A stretch of 33,369 nucleotides of DNA from Pseudomonadota bacterium (GTDB lineage Bacteria > Pseudomonadota > Alphaproteobacteria > Sphingomonadales > Sphingomonadaceae), in the NCBI GenBank assembly GCA_023416515.1, contig JAEZHP010000152.1:1-33369 (forward strand), read 5' to 3'. The translations under genes and the position numbers were made by a program. Below, piece after piece: positions 1 to 8,684 of this stretch (position 1 is the stretch's first letter; every line of letters begins with the position of its first letter). Below the pieces are notes generated by a model. That model saw only the letters and a program-made list of their open reading frames with translations, was not told where the DNA came from and made no database searches.

Positions 1-58
1 CGCTCGAAGGGGTCGGACGAGACCTCGTGGCTCGGCCGCAGGGGAAGGCTTTCCCCCT
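1..58. other. window edge, no gene assigned
   Basis: These bases lie downstream of the leftmost ParB-like gene. An open minus-strand frame runs off the window edge (it reads ...LPLRPSHEVSSDPFER), so it could be the beginning of a further gene in the same operon, but it is too short to identify. I compared all three plus-strand frames with the expected N-terminal half of RadC, which would mark the left end of the element, and saw no resemblance. Confidence 0.3.
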
Positions 59-964
59 TCAGACCGCCGGCGGAGGCCCTGCTGACTGATCCAAAGACGC
101 CGCAGTGATGATCGACCGGAACTCGCCCAGGATCTCCGGGTGGTGGGATTGCAGGAAACGCTCGATCTCGGGGTTGCCGATCAGGCGCGCCAGGTAGCCC
201 GAGGCGATGACCAGGTGCAGGACATCCTCGCCGTAGGAGGCCTCCAGAGCTTTGAAGTCCTGGTTGAGCGAGGCCATCTCCCGCTCCATGCGGGCCATCT
301 GCTCAGGGGTCATGCCGCCGACCTTCTTCGGCCGCTCAGGGCGGGCGAGGTCCGGTTGGCGCGTGGCGGCGAGCAGGGCCTTGGCGTAGCTGGCGGTGAA
401 GTTGCCGGCGGCCAGCATCAGCTCGGCCACTTCGACCTGGCGCGCCGGCTTCATCTTCTTCAGCACGTCGAAGGTCACCGGGTTCACCGACCGGTCCTTG
501 AGCAGATCGACCACCTCGGGACAGACGCCCTCCAGGAGCGTCCGCCGCCGCCGGATCGAGCGGACATCGACATTGAGGGCGCGGGCGATCTTGTCTTCTG
601 AGACGCCCCGTTCGATGGCGCGCACGATCATGTAGTGCTCCTGGATCGTGGCCAGCCGGTTGATGCGTTTGTTGTAGGTGAAGCCCTCGTCGTCCCGCGC
701 CAGCAGGCAGCGGGTCTCGGTTTCCCCGAGATCCTGCAGAACCGCGTAGCGGATATGGCCGTCCAGGAGCATGTACCGATCCGCTCCAGGCGGCTTCGCT
801 ACGGCCAAGGGCTCGATGACGCCGATCTCGCGGATCGACTGCTCGATGCGCCGGTACTTCACCATCTTCTTGATGCGGTCTGTCAGCTGCCGGGTCGGCA
901 GGATCTCGTCGAGGCGCGCGACGATGAGCTGGCGCTCGAAAGCCAGCTTGACCGCGGCGGCCAT
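59..964 (-). CDS. ParB/RepB-like partition protein
   Basis: A 301-residue ParB-family protein, most like the RepB C-terminal-domain partition proteins of alphaproteobacterial replicons and islands. The N-terminal ParB nuclease-like fold is visible at about residues 15-90, including the DGHIR motif in place of the usual GERR box. It is followed by a helix-turn-helix region at about residues 115-145 (RGVSEDKIARALNVDVRSI). The C-terminal half is helical and carries RepB-type sequence. It starts one base after the stop of the neighbouring ParB-like gene, so the two are probably translated together behind the recombinase. A role in maintaining the element, or as a DNA-binding partner of the recombinase, is inferred. 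The ATG at 964 is clear. No ParA ATPase is seen in the window. Confidence 0.85.
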   Translation of the reverse strand: MAAAVKLAFERQLIVARLDEILPTRQLTDRIKKMVKYRRIEQSIREIGVIEPLAVAKPPGADRYMLLDGHIRYAVLQDLGETETRCLLARDDEGFTYNKRINRLATIQEHYMIVRAIERGVSEDKIARALNVDVRSIRRRRTLLEGVCPEVVDLLKDRSVNPVTFDVLKKMKPARQVEVAELMLAAGNFTASYAKALLAATRQPDLARPERPKKVGGMTPEQMARMEREMASLNQDFKALEASYGEDVLHLVIASGYLARLIGNPEIERFLQSHHPEILGEFRSIITAASLDQSAGPPPAV

Positions 965-965
965 C

Positions 966-1838
966 TCAGCCGCCCGCAGCGCCGATGCGCTCGGCCAGCG
1001 GCCGGGGCATGGTGTGCATCGCCTCGGCGCGCAGCAGGGTCACGAAATGCTCGTCGTCGAGCAGCTGGCGCAGGGCGTTGACGACGAACAGCAGGCGGTT
1101 CTGCGCCAGGCTGGCCTTCTTGATCAGCAGCTTCTGGCGATCGGTCTCCTTGCGATAGGCCCGCACCAGCGCCTCGGCGCTGACCCGCACACGCGGCCCG
1201 CCGCGCGCCCCGCTGTGGCCCGCCTTCCCGCTGGTGCGGCGCTGTTCGATGATCCGTCGGATGGCCAGCATCTGGTTGCCCGGCAGGGCCTTGCGCTCAT
1301 AGGCGTCGGCGAGCGCGACCTGGACGTCGCCGTCCTCAGCGCGGGCGATCTCCATGGCGATGGTGTGCGGGATGACCCCGCGCTCGACGGCGTTGATCAG
1401 CCGCTCTTCGCCGTGCTCCAAGAGATAGCAGATCGCCCAGATGTACTCGGCGCTGAAGTCGGTCTTGGCGGCGATCTCCTGGATCGAGTAGCCGCGCTCC
1501 TTGAGCGCGCCGATCTCACGAACGAGCTCCAGGGGGCTATGCAGACGCCTGGCCAGGTTCTCGACCAGGCTCATGACGAAGCAGTCTTCCTCGGAGACCT
1601 CCAGGACCACCGCCGGAATGGTCGGCTGGCCGAGCGCGAGGAAGGCCTCGAGCCGGCCCTGGCCGCAGACCAGGTCAAAACCACCGTCCGCGCGCCGGCT
1701 GACGGTGATCGGCCGCTTCAAGCCGAGGTTGGCGATGCTGGTGACCAGCTCCTGAAACACCCGCTTGTTGCGCGCCCGCGGGTTCAGCACCGTGATCTGC
1801 GAGACCGGGATCATCTCGACGTCCGAGGCGGCGGTCAT
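966..1838 (-). CDS. ParB N-terminal domain protein
   Basis: A 290-residue ParB-like protein. The ParB N-terminal domain covers about residues 8-100, with the GQGR motif (GERR-box variant) and a VENLAR motif typical of the phosphate/CTP-binding region. A helix-turn-helix follows at about residues 115-145 (YSIQEIAAKTDFSAEYI). The rest is basic and helical. The ATG at 1838 overlaps the recombinase stop codon (ATGA), which settles the start although the frame stays open further upstream. With its two neighbours it forms a recombinase-ParB-RepB triad. Its role is probably in partition or in assisting the element's recombination; the sequence alone does not decide. Confidence 0.85.
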   Translation of the reverse strand: MTAASDVEMIPVSQITVLNPRARNKRVFQELVTSIANLGLKRPITVSRRADGGFDLVCGQGRLEAFLALGQPTIPAVVLEVSEEDCFVMSLVENLARRLHSPLELVREIGALKERGYSIQEIAAKTDFSAEYIWAICYLLEHGEERLINAVERGVIPHTIAMEIARAEDGDVQVALADAYERKALPGNQMLAIRRIIEQRRTSGKAGHSGARGGPRVRVSAEALVRAYRKETDRQKLLIKKASLAQNRLLFVVNALRQLLDDEHFVTLLRAEAMHTMPRPLAERIGAAGG

Positions 1839-3397
1839 GCGACGCTCCTCAGGCGGACGCGGCGGGTCAGGTCGAAGAAGGCTTCCAACCCGTCGTAGCG
1901 GTAGGCGTCGAGGAAGACGCCATTGTCTTCGCGAAGGCGGAGGCTGCCGAGCGGACCGAGATCGATCCAAGGCAGCAGGTAGTAGTCGTGCGCCTCGACG
2001 TTCTGCGCATCCATGCGCACGGCCACGGTGATGTCGGGCCTGAGGCTGGTGTCGAGGCGGATTTTCCAGCGCAGGTCGCCCGCGCACGTGCGCGCACAGC
2101 GCACGATCACCAGCGAGACGCTGAACTCCTCGTTGACCCGCAGGAGATCGGTCACCGGATCGACCCGCACTGTGCTGCCGAGCCGTTCGATCTCGGTGAT
2201 GGCGCCAGCCACGACCTCCGGATGCAGCGCGCGCAGCACCCGGTTGGTCTCCAAGTAGCGGAAGTCGCGGCCGGGGGTGTAGCCGACCAGCTCGTAGGCG
2301 CGGACCAGGCTGCCGAAACGGTTTCGGTAGGTGGAGCTCGACGGCATGTCCTCGACCTCGTCGATGACCAGCCCCGATAGGCAGCCCTTGCGCGCCAGAA
2401 GCTCGGTCAGCCGCTCCAGCAACTCGGCGTCGGTGTAGCGGCGGCTGCGCTCTTCGATGATCCGCTGGGCCGCGATGAAGAAATCGAGATCGACGATCGG
2501 TTCGAAGGCCCCGTCCGCCCGCACCCAGGCCTTGGGCGGGTTCACAACCCTCGCCTTCTTCAGCTTGAAGGAGACGCGATTGTAGACGTTGTTGCCGATG
2601 TACTTCTCGTTGGTGAGCACCTGGTGGACCGTGCCGCGGGTCCAGAGGCGGCCGAGATCCGTGAGGATGCTCTCTGCGTTCAGGAGCACCGCGATCTCGC
2701 GCTCGGAGCGCCGGTTCAGCACGAACATGCGGTAGATCCGCTGCACGACCTCGATCTCCGACGGCGGCCCCGGCTTGAGCACCACCCGGTCGGTCTGCAG
2801 GCTCTTGTGCTCGCCGCGCGCCAGCTCGGCCTTGGGCTGGCGGTGCTCATCGACCAAGAGCCGGCGTAGCCCGAACCCGGCCGGACCGCCCTGGCGAAAG
2901 CCCAGTGTTATGAGGCGGCACTGGCCGGTGAAGACCTTCGCCGAGAGCTCGCGGCTGTACTCGCCGGCCATCGCCCGCTTCATGCTCTTGATGATGGTGG
3001 CGCTGAGGCTGCCGTCGTTCTCGAACTGCTCGGCGCAGTAATGGACGGCGATGCCCGCCCGTCGGCAGAGGAACTCGTAGTAGGCGCTCTGGTCGGCGTC
3101 CTGGAAGCGCCCCCAGCGGCTGACGTCGTAGACGAGGATCGCCTCGAACGGCGTGTCGCCCGCCTCCACGTCGGCGATCAGCTGCTTCAGCGCATCACGC
3201 CCGTCGAGCCGAAGGCCGCTCTTGCCCTCGTCGGCGTAGGTCCGGACGATCTCGAAGCCCCGCTGGGCGGCGTAGAGGCCGATGATCTCCGCCTGGTTTT
3301 CGGTCGAGTACTTCTGGTGCTCGGTCGACATGCGGACATACTGCGCGGCCCGCGTCAGAGGGCCTGTCTCGCGATCTCGGGCGGTTGGCTCGCTCAT
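1835..3397 (-). CDS. large serine recombinase (resolvase/invertase family)
   Basis: A 520-residue site-specific recombinase. The N-terminal resolvase catalytic domain (about residues 17-155) begins with the YVRMS motif, which places the nucleophile at Ser24. Arginines follow in the VSRWGRF and GKSGLRLDGR segments. A Recombinase domain (about residues 165-330; GPPSEIEVVQRIYRMF, NEKYIGNNVYNRV) follows. The C-terminal part lacks the usual CxxC zinc ribbon and instead has a PSSSTYRNRFGSLVRAY-like segment, so it is a variant. The ATG at 3397 is preferred over a GTG at 3463 because the domain begins shortly after it. It probably integrates and excises the element; insertion into radC is inferred from the right end of the window. 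Confidence 0.88.
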   Translation of the reverse strand: MSEPTARDRETGPLTRAAQYVRMSTEHQKYSTENQAEIIGLYAAQRGFEIVRTYADEGKSGLRLDGRDALKQLIADVEAGDTPFEAILVYDVSRWGRFQDADQSAYYEFLCRRAGIAVHYCAEQFENDGSLSATIIKSMKRAMAGEYSRELSAKVFTGQCRLITLGFRQGGPAGFGLRRLLVDEHRQPKAELARGEHKSLQTDRVVLKPGPPSEIEVVQRIYRMFVLNRRSEREIAVLLNAESILTDLGRLWTRGTVHQVLTNEKYIGNNVYNRVSFKLKKARVVNPPKAWVRADGAFEPIVDLDFFIAAQRIIEERSRRYTDAELLERLTELLARKGCLSGLVIDEVEDMPSSSTYRNRFGSLVRAYELVGYTPGRDFRYLETNRVLRALHPEVVAGAITEIERLGSTVRVDPVTDLLRVNEEFSVSLVIVRCARTCAGDLRWKIRLDTSLRPDITVAVRMDAQNVEAHDYYLLPWIDLGPLGSLRLREDNGVFLDAYRYDGLEAFFDLTRRVRLRSVA

Positions 3398-3489
3398 CCT
3401 AAGGCCATCCGATCCGCGCCAAGCGCACCGGCTCCGCCAAGAACCTCCGGGCTTGTCGCGCACCCCAAGCTACGGCCGGAGGGGGAGAA
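3398..3489. promoter_or_regulatory. divergent promoter region, recombinase / HTH gene
   Basis: The recombinase operon and the phosphorothioation-side plus-strand genes diverge from this 92-bp gap, so it must hold promoters for both. The purine-rich GGAGGGGGAG just before 3490 is a strong ribosome binding site for the small HTH gene. I could not identify convincing -35/-10 elements. Confidence 0.4.
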
Positions 3490-3864
3490 ATGTCGCCTAC
3501 GCAGAAGGACCGAATTCTTCAGTCCGATTCCGGAAACTCTCTTCCACCGCCCCCAGGCCCCAGCGCCTTTCCGGAGGTGATCGCCGAGGCTCTACGCCGC
3601 GAGTTCGGCGGCACGCCCGCCGCCGTGAAGGTCGTGGTGCGGCTGACCCGCGCCAACGAGCGGGCGGTCAAGAACTGGTTCCACGCCAAGAACGGCCCCA
3701 GCGGCGAGAACTTGGTCACCCTGCTCCGCCACTCCGACGAGGTCCTGGAGAGTGTGCTGCAGCTCGCCGGCCGCCAGGACCTCATCGTGGCCCGGAAGCT
3801 CACCGGCGCCCGGGAGAAGCTGCGCGAGATGCTGGCGTTGATCGATGAGTTGGAAGCGGGATGA
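3490..3864 (+). CDS. small HTH-like DNA-binding protein
   Basis: A 124-residue protein with a Ser/Pro-rich start and a helical core. Residues of about 50-90 (LTRANERAVKNWFHAKNG, then SGENLVTLLRHS) look like a helix-turn-helix of the XRE/phage-regulator kind, in which the NWFHAKNGPS part would be the turn and recognition helix. A leucine-rich helix follows (LREMLALIDEL). It lies directly opposite the recombinase, a common place for a regulator of integration or of the adjoining cargo operon. The family is not recognised with certainty. The strong GGAGGGGGAG just upstream supports the ATG at 3490. Confidence 0.65.
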   Translation: MSPTQKDRILQSDSGNSLPPPPGPSAFPEVIAEALRREFGGTPAAVKVVVRLTRANERAVKNWFHAKNGPSGENLVTLLRHSDEVLESVLQLAGRQDLIVARKLTGAREKLREMLALIDELEAG

Positions 3865-3901
3865 CTGACGCACCTTTGAAGCCAAACGTGAGCCTAGTGC
3901 G

Positions 3902-4627
3902 ATGGATATCGACTTCCCGTTCACGAAGCTGCGCCATAAGGATCTGCGCATTTCTCTTTTTGGCGACCAAATGAGCGAACTCGCCCCTTACGAGCATAAG
4001 TTCGATTTCCCCTACGGCGAAAACTACCGGCACCTCGTTATCCCGCATGCAAAGATCGAGGAGGCCGCTCCTAGCGAGCCTGGACTCTACAGTTGGCATT
4101 TCCGTTTGCCACGCGACCGTCCCGAGCGGGTGCTTCCGTTTTTGGACCAGCTTTTCCACACTGGGTCCGTCTGGGCGGAGGTCACTGGCAATATGCGGCA
4201 GGTATGGGCTGGGGAAATTCGGACGGGCGCGTCGGCGTTCAGCGATGGGATATCGCCGCTGCTCGCGCCAATATTCTTCGCGGTCGCCTATCCACTTTAC
4301 ATTGGAATCAGCAAGGACCTACGCACTCGCCTGTCCCGCCATAAAGAGCAGCTTGAGATGTATAAGACAGAAGATCCGCGTGAAAACACGGAGCGGGGCG
4401 AAGACGACGAAGTCGAGTCGCGATTTTTTGGCCAAAGGCTTGGGGCCGTGTTCAAGAAGGCTGGCTATTTCGACACGAGCCAGCTGTTTGTGAAGTGCGT
4501 GCCATTCGAGCAGCCACCTGGCGCGACAGAGGCCCGAGAAACTTGGATCGCCCGCATCATGCCCGACGTGCGCGCCGCCGAGAGCGCCTGTAACACCCTC
4601 TTTCATCCGGTCTTTGGGAGACGCTAG
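3902..4627 (+). CDS. GIY-YIG fold nuclease-like protein
   Basis: A 241-residue protein whose centre fits the GIY-YIG nuclease fold. PGLYSW (Gly61-Tyr63) stands for the GIY strand and PLYIGIS (Tyr133-Gly135) for the YIG strand. RTRLSRH follows, with Arg141/Arg143 as candidate catalytic arginines. The C-terminus has a Glu-rich helix (ATEARETWIARIMP) and a late Asn in CNTLFHP, in the order expected for the metal-binding Glu and Asn. An unusually long insertion separates the two strands. It ends three bases before the DndB-type gene and is probably co-transcribed with it, suggesting a role in modification-dependent DNA cutting. Specificity cannot be read. Base composition is lower in GC than its neighbours. 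Confidence 0.7.
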   Translation: MDIDFPFTKLRHKDLRISLFGDQMSELAPYEHKFDFPYGENYRHLVIPHAKIEEAAPSEPGLYSWHFRLPRDRPERVLPFLDQLFHTGSVWAEVTGNMRQVWAGEIRTGASAFSDGISPLLAPIFFAVAYPLYIGISKDLRTRLSRHKEQLEMYKTEDPRENTERGEDDEVESRFFGQRLGAVFKKAGYFDTSQLFVKCVPFEQPPGATEARETWIARIMPDVRAAESACNTLFHPVFGRR

Positions 4628-4630
4628 ATC

Positions 4631-6658
4631 ATGGGCCTGGCCGGCAGACCAATTCCCCGTCCACGCATCACCGTTTACGGCATGTTCGGCTCCTTCCACG
4701 TGGGCGGACAAGCCGAAGCCGGCGGAAAGGTGCTTGTCCGCTACTTCAGCACCGTCGCCGCCGGCCAGCACTCGGCGGCGGCCGGCGACAGCCAAGGCCT
4801 GCTGCGCGAGCTGAAGCCGATGCGGGAGCGCGTCCGCGTCTCCGACCTCCGAGATCTCTCCAGCTTGCTCCAGCGCGAATTGGACGACGATCGGGTGGCA
4901 AATGAGCTGGTGCCCTACCTTCGCGGCGTCAACACGGCGGTCGGGTTCTTTCCTGGCATTCTCGTCGCGCTGGTCCCCCAGGGCTTCCTTCGCTCCCAAC
5001 AGGGCGCCGCCTACCCCGCTCCGAGCCCAGAACGAGGAAACGGCGACTCATCGGCAGTAGATTATGGGGAGTTCTGGACAGCGACGCGCTTCAAGGTCGG
5101 GGGCGACACGGTCTCACTCGGACAGTTAGAGATCGACCCGAACCGCACGGACCTGATCGTTCTGGACGGGCAGCACCGGGCGAACGCATTCCGCTTCGCG
5201 ACCGGCACATTCGATGCCGTGCAATCGGAAAACTCCGTCTATCGGGCGTTCTACGAGCATGCGACGCCGCCGGACAAATTCGATTCCGAACTTCCAGTCA
5301 CTATTGTCTGGTTCGAGTCCCCAGCTGGCGAACCGGTCGAGCCGCGCCTGATCTCGCGTAAGCTATTTGTGGACGTGAACATGAATGCGAAGCCGGTCAG
5401 CGCTTCGCGCAACGTCCTGCTCGACGATCGTAACCGGCACTCGATCGTGACGGGCAGCATCTATCGGGTGTTGGCCCAACGCGCCTTCGACGCCGACAAG
5501 CTTTCGCTCCTGCACACTGGGTTCGATCTCGAGGAGGACCAACGTCACCCGCTGGCGCTCATGCTGCCCGAGCGACTGCAGTATGCGATGGCCTACACGG
5601 CCTTCGCTAAGGATAGCTATGTCGCCATCGAACCTGGCGCGAAGCGGGAATGGTTCGCCTACCAAGATTATTTTGGACGACTGAAGCCGATCGCTCCCGA
5701 GGTGGACGAGGCCGATTTCAGGGCGGCGGAAAAGGGCGATCGCGCAGCCTTCGAACGGACCCAGACGGCGCTGGATCAGCACTTTGCGCCGAAGCTGATT
5801 GCGATCCTAGACGGCTTCGGGCTCGTCTCTACCCATGTGAAGGCGACTGCCGATTTGGATGCGTGGGTGCCTTCGCAGGCCGTGGCCGTGCAGGAGGCAT
5901 GGGACAAGGTGTTTCGTGGCGGCGAAGGCCTCTATGGCGGATTTGCTCGCGTAGAAGCGGCAGGTGCCGCGGCGATCTTCAAGAAGGCGATCGCCGAGAT
6001 CTCCGATGAGTTCGTCAAGCGTCGCGAAGCCCTGCTTCCCAGCTGCGAGGCCGACCAGGTCCGCCGCGCCTACGATACATTTACATCTCGCGCCGGCCTC
6101 ACGGCGCTGTTCATGGCAGCGCATAACTTCTTGGAAAAGCAGCCAAATGGCTGGAACGACCTCGAAGTCTTTGTCGCCGCCTTAAACAAGCTCGGTGCTG
6201 AGAACTGGGTCCGGGTGTTCGCTGACTACAAGCCTTCCGTCGTCAAGGAGTTGGATCCAAAGCTGTGGCCGGTCGTGCGCGCCATCCTGCTGCGGGTGCT
6301 CCAGGGCCTCGACCCGAAGCTCAGCTTTTTTGACGTTCGACGAGCTCAGCCGTTCAATCCCGACATCAGGCTAGTCAAGAATGCGCTTGAGGCCTCAGTC
6401 GGAGGCTATATCGCGAGCCTTTCGCCAGAAGAGAAGGCCACGGCCACACTCACTGACGCACAGGCCAAACGCTGGTCCGAAGAGGCAATCACATTGCTCA
6501 AAGACACGCTGGCCCGATGCGGACTGAAGCCTCTCAACAGCGACCAGGTCCTTGAGAACTATGCCCTCCAGCACATGGAAACGATGCTGCCGCGGGCTCC
6601 TGAACTCGAGACGGAGGACGAAGGCGATCATCCTCCGACGCCCGAAGACGAGACTTGA
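4631..6658 (+). CDS. DndB-type DGQHR domain protein
   Basis: A 675-residue protein carrying the DGQHR signature (Asp179-Arg183, in LIVLDGQHRANAF) that defines the DndB/DGQHR family. Upstream are DndB-like elements (a segment with RYFSTVAAGQ, and GQLEID before the motif). After it, NMNAKPVS resembles the conserved VNxxAKP segment of this family. DndB proteins of Dnd systems act as transcriptional repressors that tune phosphorothioation. Here the protein is much longer than a classical DndB, with a helical C-terminal extension of unknown role. GGGAG precedes the ATG at 4631. It sits between a GIY-YIG gene and the Dnd-associated methyltransferase, upstream of an Ssp-type cassette, so a regulatory or sensing role in phosphorothioation is likely. 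Confidence 0.85.
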   Translation: MGLAGRPIPRPRITVYGMFGSFHVGGQAEAGGKVLVRYFSTVAAGQHSAAAGDSQGLLRELKPMRERVRVSDLRDLSSLLQRELDDDRVANELVPYLRGVNTAVGFFPGILVALVPQGFLRSQQGAAYPAPSPERGNGDSSAVDYGEFWTATRFKVGGDTVSLGQLEIDPNRTDLIVLDGQHRANAFRFATGTFDAVQSENSVYRAFYEHATPPDKFDSELPVTIVWFESPAGEPVEPRLISRKLFVDVNMNAKPVSASRNVLLDDRNRHSIVTGSIYRVLAQRAFDADKLSLLHTGFDLEEDQRHPLALMLPERLQYAMAYTAFAKDSYVAIEPGAKREWFAYQDYFGRLKPIAPEVDEADFRAAEKGDRAAFERTQTALDQHFAPKLIAILDGFGLVSTHVKATADLDAWVPSQAVAVQEAWDKVFRGGEGLYGGFARVEAAGAAAIFKKAIAEISDEFVKRREALLPSCEADQVRRAYDTFTSRAGLTALFMAAHNFLEKQPNGWNDLEVFVAALNKLGAENWVRVFADYKPSVVKELDPKLWPVVRAILLRVLQGLDPKLSFFDVRRAQPFNPDIRLVKNALEASVGGYIASLSPEEKATATLTDAQAKRWSEEAITLLKDTLARCGLKPLNSDQVLENYALQHMETMLPRAPELETEDEGDHPPTPEDET

Positions 6659-6715
6659 GTGAAGGCCGCGGGCCTTGCATGACGTACGCACGTGGCCGGT
6701 TGGGATGCTCCCGGA

Positions 6716-8659
6716 ATGGCGGTTCGTCGAGGCAGCGCGACCCTAGAGGTCGGTAAGCGGGTTGGTGCGGCTCTTTACGTTCACCGAGAGGCCGCCAGCT
6801 GGTTGGCGCCTGAGCTCCTTGAGCGCCTGGAAACCGCGATCCGGCTCGCCGGCGAAATTACCTGGAACGTCGCCAAAATAGTCCGGGGCGGCGCCAGCCT
6901 TCTACTCTACGAGGACTTCGACGAGGTCGCCTTCCCTGCCCTGCTGAGATCGACAGCTGTCGTCCTGGAAGGTAGGAAAGCCAAGAGCCTCGACTACACC
7001 GCAAGTGCCAATCCACCCATCCTCCATCGGAAGGAACTGCTGCTCGCACCGAACGACCCCAGGCGGCCGACATTCGCGGCGCTCACGAGGGCGGCCGAAG
7101 AGCATGGCCTGTTTCGTCAGCCCAATCGGATCGGGACACGTCGCGCGTGGGCTAAACTCATCGAAGACGCTGGGCTTGAGCTGCGGGGACATGTGCTCGT
7201 GCCCAAAGGCGCCCCTGTCGTCGAAGTCGCCCGGCACAAGACGGCGTTGTCACGGCGAGATCTTTCCCAGCCGGTCTCCCTCATGCTGCGCTGGGGTGTG
7301 ATCGAGCGCGACTCGTCCGTCTTCGACTATGGGTGCGGCCAGGGCGACGACGTCGCGATCCTCAGCGCCAACGGCATCGAAGCGTTCGGTTGGGATCCAC
7401 ATCACGCGCCGACGGGCCCTCGGCGACCGGCCGACGCGGTCAACCTCGGCTTCGTCCTGAACGTCATCGAGGACCCGAATGAGCGCGTGGAGACGCTGAA
7501 GGCGGCCTGGAGCTTCGCGCGCCGGGCTCTAACCGTAGCGGTGATGCTGCCCGGTCAGACCCCACCGACCGCACAGCGGCCATATCGGGATGGTTTCCTG
7601 ACCGCTCGGGGCACGTTTCAACGCTACTTCGCACACGAGGAGATCAAGACTTTCGTCGAAGGCGCCTTGGGGGAACGGTGCATCACCCTGTCGCCGGGCA
7701 TCATCACGGCTTTTCGGGACAAGGAGCTTGAGCAGGAGGTCTCATATCGCCGCCGATCACGCGCGGCGCTGATTGCAGAAGGTTTCGTCGTTCCGCCGCG
7801 GCTGCCCAGGCCGGTTACGGTCGCGCCGTCTGTCCGTGAGCGCATACAGCCTGAGCTGGAGGATATCTGGCGCACGGCCCTGGCCCTCGGTCGTCCACCG
7901 GAAGCTGGCGAGGTGGAGTCCGACGTGAGGCAGGCGCTAGCGACTGCGCGAGTGTCGCTCGAGCGCGCGATCGCCTTGGCCTGCGACGGCACCTTCGACG
8001 CAAATCTGCTCGAAGAGGCGGCGCTGGCGAGGCGGGAGGACCTCTTGGTCCACTTCGCACTCAGCCTGTTCCCGGGCGCGCCGCGTTACACGAAGCTCGC
8101 CAGGTCGCTGCAGCGTGACGTGAAGACCTTCTTCCGGAGCCATGCCGCCGCGATGGAAGAGGCAAGGCGAATGCTGTTTTCCGCCGGCGACAAGCTAGCC
8201 ATCCGAGCTGCGGCGGAAACGGCGGTTGCGGCTGGGCTTGGCGGATTTTTGGGCGACGCCTTCGTGTTCACGCCATCGGTGCTGGCGCGGCTCCCCCCTT
8301 CCCTGCGGGTCTTGCACGGATGCGCGGAAATCCTCCACGACGACCTGAACTCGGCGCATTTCCTTCAGCTGCCGCTTGACGCGCCCGCACTCACCGCGAT
8401 CACTTGCGACGATCCATCCCGGCATTTTCCGGCGGTTCGGTCTCGTGTGGAAATCGACCTACAGGCCCTGCGCGCCCGACGGCGTGGCCGGGCCGGATCG
8501 GTCCTTTATATGAAGAGCACCTACCTCGCGGAGGTCGATCCCCTTCGACCCGCCCAAGCCGCCATCGACCAGCAGCTCGTCTCAATGGGCGTCGTAAGCA
8601 GTTCAGGGGAAGGCCCGCTGTGGGAGGAGCTTCAGTCCGCCTTGAAAGCCAAGGCTTAG
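6716..8659 (+). CDS. DNA phosphorothioation-associated putative methyltransferase
   Basis: About 647 residues. It has the features of the phosphorothioation-associated putative methyltransferase family (TIGR04096). An ARHKTALSR segment precedes a Rossmann SAM-binding motif I (VFDYGCGQGDD, Gly206-Gly210 counted from the ATG at 6716). GWDPHH and a VNLGFVLNVIED motif IV-like segment follow. The C-terminal half is helical. It follows the DGQHR gene and converges on the cysteine desulfurase gene, supporting membership of the phosphorothioation locus. Its substrate is unknown; DNA base methylation next to phosphorothioate sites would be one possibility. A GTG at 6692 would add eight residues; the ATG is preferred because GGGA stands about ten bases before it. 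Confidence 0.82.
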   Translation: MAVRRGSATLEVGKRVGAALYVHREAASWLAPELLERLETAIRLAGEITWNVAKIVRGGASLLLYEDFDEVAFPALLRSTAVVLEGRKAKSLDYTASANPPILHRKELLLAPNDPRRPTFAALTRAAEEHGLFRQPNRIGTRRAWAKLIEDAGLELRGHVLVPKGAPVVEVARHKTALSRRDLSQPVSLMLRWGVIERDSSVFDYGCGQGDDVAILSANGIEAFGWDPHHAPTGPRRPADAVNLGFVLNVIEDPNERVETLKAAWSFARRALTVAVMLPGQTPPTAQRPYRDGFLTARGTFQRYFAHEEIKTFVEGALGERCITLSPGIITAFRDKELEQEVSYRRRSRAALIAEGFVVPPRLPRPVTVAPSVRERIQPELEDIWRTALALGRPPEAGEVESDVRQALATARVSLERAIALACDGTFDANLLEEAALARREDLLVHFALSLFPGAPRYTKLARSLQRDVKTFFRSHAAAMEEARRMLFSAGDKLAIRAAAETAVAAGLGGFLGDAFVFTPSVLARLPPSLRVLHGCAEILHDDLNSAHFLQLPLDAPALTAITCDDPSRHFPAVRSRVEIDLQALRARRRGRAGSVLYMKSTYLAEVDPLRPAQAAIDQQLVSMGVVSSSGEGPLWEELQSALKAKA

Positions 8660-8684
8660 GCTTGCAACCCCGAGCGCCACGCGT

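Noticed and set aside
1..58. Possible 5' half of radC at the left edge
   Set aside because: None of the plus-strand frames resembles RadC before the HNHPSGD motif, so the left end of the element is outside the window.
771..1898. Plus-strand open frame opposite the ParB-like genes
   Set aside because: Antisense artefact; both ParB-like proteins on the minus strand have recognisable motifs and tight operon spacing.
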